From positions 62,001-126,000 of the forward strand of contig NZ_JAKGUG010000001.1 of the NCBI RefSeq assembly GCF_021568855.1: a stretch of 64,000 nt of DNA. Direction: 5' to 3'. The DNA is from Dethiosulfovibrio russensis (lineage in GTDB: Bacteria > Synergistota > Synergistia > Synergistales > Dethiosulfovibrionaceae). The notes under the pieces are model-generated. The model was not told where the DNA came from and ran no database searches. It was given only the letters and a program-made list of their open reading frames with translations. Positions within the stretch are counted from its first letter, which is position 1. Each line of letters begins with the position of its first letter. The position numbers and the translations under genes were made by a program. Shown piece by piece: positions 59,162 through 64,000 of the stretch.

Positions 59162-60382
59162 ATGAAGTTGCTGCATACGTCCGATTGGCATCTGGGAAAG
59201 CCCCTTTGCGGTAGGAGGAGAACGGAGGAACAGGCAGAGTTCCTGGATTGGCTTGCCGGCCTCATACTTAGAGAGTCGGTGGATTTGCTGCTGGTAGCGG
59301 GAGATGTCTTCGATACCGGTACTCCCGGAAGCGGTGTACAACGACTTTATTACCGTTTTCTGTGTTCGGTTGCCGAAAGTGGCTGTAGCGTCGTCGTGGT
59401 GGCCGGTAACCACGATTCTCCGTCGTTGTTGGATGCCCCTTCCGATATATTGGGATACATGAATGTCTTCGTTCTTGGCGTCGCAGATCCGGAGAGAGAG
59501 GTCGTTCCCATAGTCGACGGAGACGACGAGGTCATCGCTCTGGTCGGTGCTGTCCCCTATCTCAGGGAGAGGGACATTCGGCGTTCCTCTTGGTCCGACG
59601 ATCCCATGGACCGCGATAGGGCTTTGGCGTTGGGCATAGAGGAGCATTACTCGAGGATTTTCGAGGCTATGGAGAAAAAAAGCGAGTCCACGCCCGGTGT
59701 ACCAAGGATAGCTATGGGGCATTTGTTCGCCGCCGGAGGCAAGGTTAAGGAAGACGACGGAAGTCGAGATCTCTACGTGGGAGGGTTGGGCCGAGTGGGA
59801 GTGGATCTCTTTCCCGATTGGTTGGACTACGTCGCCTTGGGACATCTTCACGGAGCCCAGATCGTCGGAGGGCGAGAGAGATGTCGCTATAGCGGGTCTC
59901 CTATGACCCTCGGTTTCGGGGAGTCCGGTTTGGAGAAGTCGGTGTATTTGGTGGATTTGGACGGACCGGATTTTTCCTGTAGAGCCGTCCATGTTCCGTC
60001 CAGGACGGAGGTCGTCTCGCTGGGGGGAAACAGACATGCCCTTTCCGGGGCCCTTTCGGAACTGGTTCTTGCCGGACGCCCCTGTCTGGTAGAGGCCGTC
60101 CTTTGTGAGGATGTGCCCTTCTCCAGCCTGAGGGAGGATCTAGAATCGATAGTCGAAGGTTCGTCGGTAGAGTTGCTTCGGGTGAAGGACGGTACCGGTA
60201 TAAACGGAAACTGGAGTTTTGATGTCTCCGGCGGATTGGAGAGCATGACGGAGGAAGATGTCTTTTTGAGGAGGTTGGAGGGAGTTCCTCTGGAACAGAA
60301 CGTCAGGGATAGTTACGTCGCCATGTTCCGTGAAGTTCTTCAGGACATTCTGGACCAGGATGGAGATGAAACAACGTCATGA
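59162..60382 (+). CDS. sbcD: Exonuclease subunit SbcD
   Basis: The Mre11-type nuclease of the SbcCD complex, 406 residues, which opens hairpins and trims DNA ends. MKLLHTSDWHLGKPLCGRR carries the first metal ligands. LLLVAGDVFDTGTPG, VVVVAGNHDSPSLLDAP and the final HIS motif in YVALGHLHGAQIVG complete the phosphoesterase site. It overlaps sbcC by 4 bases. Confidence 0.96.
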   Translation: MKLLHTSDWHLGKPLCGRRRTEEQAEFLDWLAGLILRESVDLLLVAGDVFDTGTPGSGVQRLYYRFLCSVAESGCSVVVVAGNHDSPSLLDAPSDILGYMNVFVLGVADPEREVVPIVDGDDEVIALVGAVPYLRERDIRRSSWSDDPMDRDRALALGIEEHYSRIFEAMEKKSESTPGVPRIAMGHLFAAGGKVKEDDGSRDLYVGGLGRVGVDLFPDWLDYVALGHLHGAQIVGGRERCRYSGSPMTLGFGESGLEKSVYLVDLDGPDFSCRAVHVPSRTEVVSLGGNRHALSGALSELVLAGRPCLVEAVLCEDVPFSSLREDLESIVEGSSVELLRVKDGTGINGNWSFDVSGGLESMTEEDVFLRRLEGVPLEQNVRDSYVAMFREVLQDILDQDGDETTS

Positions 60383-63300
60383 GACTCCTTAGACTTCGAT
60401 TCGGGAACCTCAATTCACTGGAGGGACGATGGTCCATAGACTTCAGGGATCAGAGATATCTTGACGATTGCCTCTTTGCCATAGTGGGTCCCACCGGTTC
60501 TGGCAAGTCCACCGTTCTCGACGCCCTTTGTCTGGCCCTCTACGGCAGGACTCCCAGGTTGAGCAGGGTAACCGGTTCGGAGAACGAGATAATGAGCAAA
60601 AAGACCGGGGAATGTTTTGCTCAGGTCGAGTTCGAGGCAGGGGGAGAGTCTTTTTGCTGTATATGGAGCCAACACCGTTCCAGGAAATCTCCTTCCGGAA
60701 AGCTGCAACAGCCGACTCACCTACTGTCCCGTTCGGATGGGGAGGTTCTGGAGTCCGCCTTGAGCAAAACTTCCTCTGCTGTCTCCGATCTGACCGGCCT
60801 GGATTTCGATCGCTTTACCAGATCGGTTCTGCTTGCCCAGGGCGGTTTTGCCGCTTTTCTGGACGCCTCTCCCGGAGACAGGGCTCCTCTCCTTGAGAGG
60901 ATCACCGGGACGGAGATATTCAGTCGAATATCCGTTGCCGTTCATGATAGAAAAAGAAAAGAGGAGGAGCTCCTTAAGGATCTGGAGAGCCGTCTTTCCT
61001 CCGAGGTGGAAGACGGTCCTTCCGGCGAAGAGGTGGAGAGAGATCTCGACGGTTTGGAGATCGATATAAAGAGGATCTCCTCGGATCTGAAGGAGATGGA
61101 ATCTCGGATTGGCTCTCTTCGGGAAAGGGAGAGACTTGAGTCGGAGATAAGAAATATCGAGCTTTCAATCGCTGACCTGGAGGAAGAGAGACTCTCCAGA
61201 AAGATCGACCTGGGCCGTCTGGAGAGATATAGGAGCGCTCAAACCCTAGCCGCTCCCTACGAAAGGCTTTCCTCCATCAGAGAACGTTTTGCCGAGCTGG
61301 ATTCCTCTCTTCTGGAAATAGACAGGTCCATAGAATCCACTTTCTTCGAGGTAAAGGCCCGGAAGGAAGAAAGCGAACGTCTGTCGTCCGACATCAGAGA
61401 GATGGAGATAGAGAGAGAGCGATCGATCCCTATATGGCGGAAGGCCAGGGGCATGGACATCGATATCGGATCTCTCCGTTCCTCCCTGTCCGAGAGGGAA
61501 AGGGCAAGAGACGAGGAGAGGAAAGGTCTGTCTAAGATCGAGGAACGGGTCCTTGACGTGGAAAGACAACTCGAGGTTTTGGAGGAGAGAAAAAAACTCT
61601 GGAGTCTCAGGATGGAGCGGATGCAGGGCTGGGATTCCATGATCCCCCGGCTTTCGGATATAGAGGAACGGTTGAGGAGATTTAGGGCTCTGTTCTCCGA
61701 GCTGAAATCCCTGGAGGGACGCCTCCCCGGATTATCTAAGGAGGTCGTCGAAAGGTCCTCCGAACTCGATCGGTCCAGGTCGGAACTGGAAGGTCTGACC
61801 GACGAAGTCGACTCGCTGGAGAAATCCAAAGTTCGGCAGGATTCCCGTCTGAAACGTCTTCTATCGGGACGTCCAATTGCGGAATGGAGGGCCATGGAAG
61901 CCTTTTTTCGTCGCTCAATCTCGCTTTTTGAAGGAGAGTCCAGGTCTGTCGAACTGGAAAAGCAGATAGTTACGTTGAGGACCGATCTCAGGAAAAAAGA
62001 GGCGGATCTAACGGTTTTAGCGGAGAAAGGGGATCTTCTCGAGTCCTTGGTCGACTCTCTGGAGAAGAGAAGGGATGATAGGGCGAGAACCATTGCGATG
62101 GAGGAACAGAGGGGGGCTCTGGTCGAAGGACGTCCCTGTCCTCTCTGCGGGGCGCTCCATCACCCCTATTCGTTGGAGGCACCCGATTTCGACGATGGAT
62201 TGGACGAAGATTGGCGTTCCAGAAAAGCCGAACTATCCCGGCTGAGAGACGAGAAAATCAGGCTCGAGACCACGGTCGAGGCTTCGTCTGACCAGATGAA
62301 AAGGCTGGAGTCGGAGAGAGCCGAGCTTTTGAGGTCTATCGAAAAGGAGAAATCTGCCCTGATGTCCTCGGCGGAATCTTTGTCAGTATCGATCCCTTCC
62401 GACGAAGGCAAATCCCTTCTTGAAAAAAGACGTCTGGAGAAAAGACTCGAGCTTTTGGATAGGATATCGGAGATCAGGGATGAAAAAAGAGGGCTGTTGG
62501 AGAAGCTCAGATCCTCTATCGGAGAAAAGGAAAGGATGGTTCATCGTATCGAGCTATCCCTGTCCGAGTTGGAGAATAGTCTTCGCGTCGCCAGAGAGAA
62601 AAAAAGTCGACTTGTCGGAGATCTCTCCTCGATAAAAATCTCCCTTGAGGCGGACCTGTCTCCTGTCGGTCTGGACATAGGGGACGATCTGGAGACAGAG
62701 ATCTCCGAAGGAGCTTTAGAGTTCGAAAAAGTGAGCAGATCTCTTGATTCCTTGCTGGATAGTCAGACCGAGCTTCTTGCCGATAAGAGGGAACTGGAGG
62801 CGGAGCGTTCCTCCCTCTCCAGTCGATTGAAGGTTATCTCTGAGGGGATAAAGAATAGAGAGGAAGAGATCGCCAAGCGGCTTGTCGAGAGGGAGGCGTT
62901 GTTTTCGGGGAACCCCGATGTTGCCGAGGAGGATTTCGACGCAAGGCTGAAGGAGCTTTCCTCGGAATCGGAGAGAGTTAGCCGTTTTTTGGCGGTTTCG
63001 GAAAGACAGCTTGACTCTTTTAAAGAGTCAAGGGGTAAGAGATCGGATGAAGCGGCGTCGATGAAGTCGGAGCTTGCCTCGGCCGAGGTCGCCTTTGGAG
63101 AGCTCTGTAGTGAGGCAGGCCTTTCCGGTGAGCCCGATTTCGTCGCTTCCTTTTGCGATCAGGACGACATGGAAGGGCTTTCTCTTTGGATGGAAGATTG
63201 GAGAAACAGAAAGAATACCGCCGAGGCCAATCTAGACGATCGTAAAAGCAGAAAGGGCTCCATAGGAGAATTCGACGGAGAAGATCTCCGATCCGTCGAG

Positions 63301-63963
63301 GCGAAGGCGGAGGCTCTGAGGTCCGAAAGGGACCTTAAACTGGCAGAAAAAGGTCGGCTGAATGCCGAATTGGACAGGATAAAAGAGATGGAAAAAAGCA
63401 GATCGGAGCTGAAGTCCAGGCTTAAGGAACAAGTTTCGAACGTCGAGCTTTGGCGAGGGCTTCACGGTCTGATAGGGTCTGCCGACGGGAAGAGATTTCG
63501 GTCTTTCGCCCAAGGGATAGCCTTCAAGACCCTGATCTCCCTCGCCAACGGCGAGCTTCGAAGGATGACGGATCGGTATGTCTTGCTTCCCAAAGAGGAC
63601 GAGCCTATGGAGCTCCTCGTCAAGGACTTCTATCAGGCTGGGGAAATACGGTCTACCAGGAACCTGTCCGGAGGAGAGCGCTTTCTTGTCAGTCTATCCC
63701 TAGCCCTGGGGCTCTCCGATATGTCCAGTCGTAAGGTTAGGGTGGATTCGTTGTTTCTGGACGAGGGGTTCGGCACATTGGACGAAGCCGCTTTGGACCA
63801 GGCTCTAGAGGCCTTGTCGGAGCTTCGGCGGGGCGGTAAGCTCATAGGCGTGATATCCCACGTCTCTGCGATAAGAGAGAGGATAGGGGCCCGGATAAGG
63901 GTGGAACCTTCGGGAGGAGGCAGAAGCCGTCTGAGTGGTCCCGGAGTTTTACGAGAAAAATAG
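60379..63963 (+). CDS. sbcC: Exonuclease ATPase subunit SbcC
   Basis: The Rad50-type SMC-like ATPase of SbcCD, 1194 residues. Walker A is IVGPTGSGKSTVLDALCLAL (about 36-55). Long coiled coils run from about 180 to 1000 with the zinc hook PCPLCGALHHPYSLEAPD at about residue 590. The signature NLSGGERFLVSLSLALGLS and Walker B SLFLDEGFGTLDEAALDQAL lie near the C terminus. All elements for DNA-end processing with SbcD are present. Confidence 0.96.
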   Translation: MRLLRLRFGNLNSLEGRWSIDFRDQRYLDDCLFAIVGPTGSGKSTVLDALCLALYGRTPRLSRVTGSENEIMSKKTGECFAQVEFEAGGESFCCIWSQHRSRKSPSGKLQQPTHLLSRSDGEVLESALSKTSSAVSDLTGLDFDRFTRSVLLAQGGFAAFLDASPGDRAPLLERITGTEIFSRISVAVHDRKRKEEELLKDLESRLSSEVEDGPSGEEVERDLDGLEIDIKRISSDLKEMESRIGSLRERERLESEIRNIELSIADLEEERLSRKIDLGRLERYRSAQTLAAPYERLSSIRERFAELDSSLLEIDRSIESTFFEVKARKEESERLSSDIREMEIERERSIPIWRKARGMDIDIGSLRSSLSERERARDEERKGLSKIEERVLDVERQLEVLEERKKLWSLRMERMQGWDSMIPRLSDIEERLRRFRALFSELKSLEGRLPGLSKEVVERSSELDRSRSELEGLTDEVDSLEKSKVRQDSRLKRLLSGRPIAEWRAMEAFFRRSISLFEGESRSVELEKQIVTLRTDLRKKEADLTVLAEKGDLLESLVDSLEKRRDDRARTIAMEEQRGALVEGRPCPLCGALHHPYSLEAPDFDDGLDEDWRSRKAELSRLRDEKIRLETTVEASSDQMKRLESERAELLRSIEKEKSALMSSAESLSVSIPSDEGKSLLEKRRLEKRLELLDRISEIRDEKRGLLEKLRSSIGEKERMVHRIELSLSELENSLRVAREKKSRLVGDLSSIKISLEADLSPVGLDIGDDLETEISEGALEFEKVSRSLDSLLDSQTELLADKRELEAERSSLSSRLKVISEGIKNREEEIAKRLVEREALFSGNPDVAEEDFDARLKELSSESERVSRFLAVSERQLDSFKESRGKRSDEAASMKSELASAEVAFGELCSEAGLSGEPDFVASFCDQDDMEGLSLWMEDWRNRKNTAEANLDDRKSRKGSIGEFDGEDLRSVEAKAEALRSERDLKLAEKGRLNAELDRIKEMEKSRSELKSRLKEQVSNVELWRGLHGLIGSADGKRFRSFAQGIAFKTLISLANGELRRMTDRYVLLPKEDEPMELLVKDFYQAGEIRSTRNLSGGERFLVSLSLALGLSDMSSRKVRVDSLFLDEGFGTLDEAALDQALEALSELRRGGKLIGVISHVSAIRERIGARIRVEPSGGGRSRLSGPGVLREK

Positions 63964-63980
63964 ATAGAAGGAGGAAGGTC

Positions 63981-64000
63981 ATGGCTGGAGAATCGTTGCG
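63981..64000 (+). CDS. Start of a further gene, truncated by the window
   Basis: An ATG at 63981 with AGGAGGA (63969-63975) 5 bases before it opens a frame MAGESL that runs off the end. It lies 17 bases after sbcC, so it may be cotranscribed. Nothing can be said of its product. Confidence 0.5.

Noticed and set aside
60721-62411. Minus-strand Ser/Arg-rich frames across sbcC
   Set aside because: They are shadows of the coiled-coil Glu/Arg/Ser codons of sbcC.
1-64000. CRISPR arrays or long tandem repeats
   Set aside because: No regularly spaced repeats of 23-40 bases were seen in any intergenic stretch.

Overview
The window looks like chromosomal DNA from an anaerobic, amino-acid-fermenting bacterium with a two-membrane envelope. 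It encodes periplasmic binding proteins, two solute-uptake systems of the TRAP/TAXI kind, a type I restriction locus and a B12-dependent microcompartment. Dense operons with frequent 4-base ATGA overlaps, many TTG/GTG starts with strong Shine-Dalgarno sequences, and heavy AGG/AGA arginine use fit a Synergistota genome such as Dethiosulfovibrio. That placement is inferred from gene style, not from a marker gene.

Bases 1-11871 are a propanediol-utilization (Pdu) type bacterial microcompartment operon, entered in the 3' end of pduC. The order is pduC', pduD, pduE (B12 diol/glycerol dehydratase), pduG and pduH (reactivase), a tailed BMC shell protein, a pduA/J-like shell protein, pduL, a eutJ-like chaperone, a pduM-like gene, a short permuted BMC protein, pduN, pduO, pduP, pduS and pduT. 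A glycerol-dehydrogenase-like gldA (12003-13106) follows under what looks like its own promoter and probably fills the alcohol dehydrogenase (PduQ) role. Together the dehydratase makes an aldehyde, PduP oxidises it to acyl-CoA, PduL makes acyl-phosphate, and the dehydrogenase recycles NAD. PduG/H, PduO and PduS keep the cobalamin active.

Bases 13179-16649 (minus strand) carry two trehalose routes side by side: treT and otsA-otsB. Bases 16817-23051 are a late cobalamin operon: an unknown gene, then cobQ, pduX, cbiB, cobD, cobU and cobS. It supplies aminopropanol-phosphate and assembles the nucleotide loop, which fits the B12 demand of the microcompartment. Bases 23148-33457 hold housekeeping and envelope genes: TGS-domain nucleoside kinase, L,D-transpeptidase, a short LacI-type regulator, Mrp ATPase, a degenerate GGDEF protein, an MBL hydrolase, ychF, a CapD-like dehydratase and a SYLF lipoprotein-like protein. 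A 6S RNA lies at about 33562-33750, followed by a HAD-type gene and rarA. Bases 36022-38086 (minus) encode a YdcF-like protein, a GntR regulator and a second cobalamin adenosyltransferase. A TAXI binding protein paired with a GltS-type symporter follows.

A tRNA-Leu(CAA) at 40543-40628 marks the left edge of a foreign-looking island of about 9 kb. It holds fragments of phage replication genes, a relBE-type toxin-antitoxin pair, an ankyrin fragment, an IS256-family transposase remnant and a complete type I restriction-modification system (hsdM-hsdS-hsdR plus a YgjP-type metalloprotease gene).

From 49591 the genome returns to core-like content: an Eis-like acetyltransferase behind a leader with repeated complementary segments, an M20 peptidase with a dctPQM TRAP operon and an IclR regulator, a methyltransferase, a YwbE-like protein, a DUF2157-like membrane protein and sbcDC. 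The last 20 bases begin another gene.
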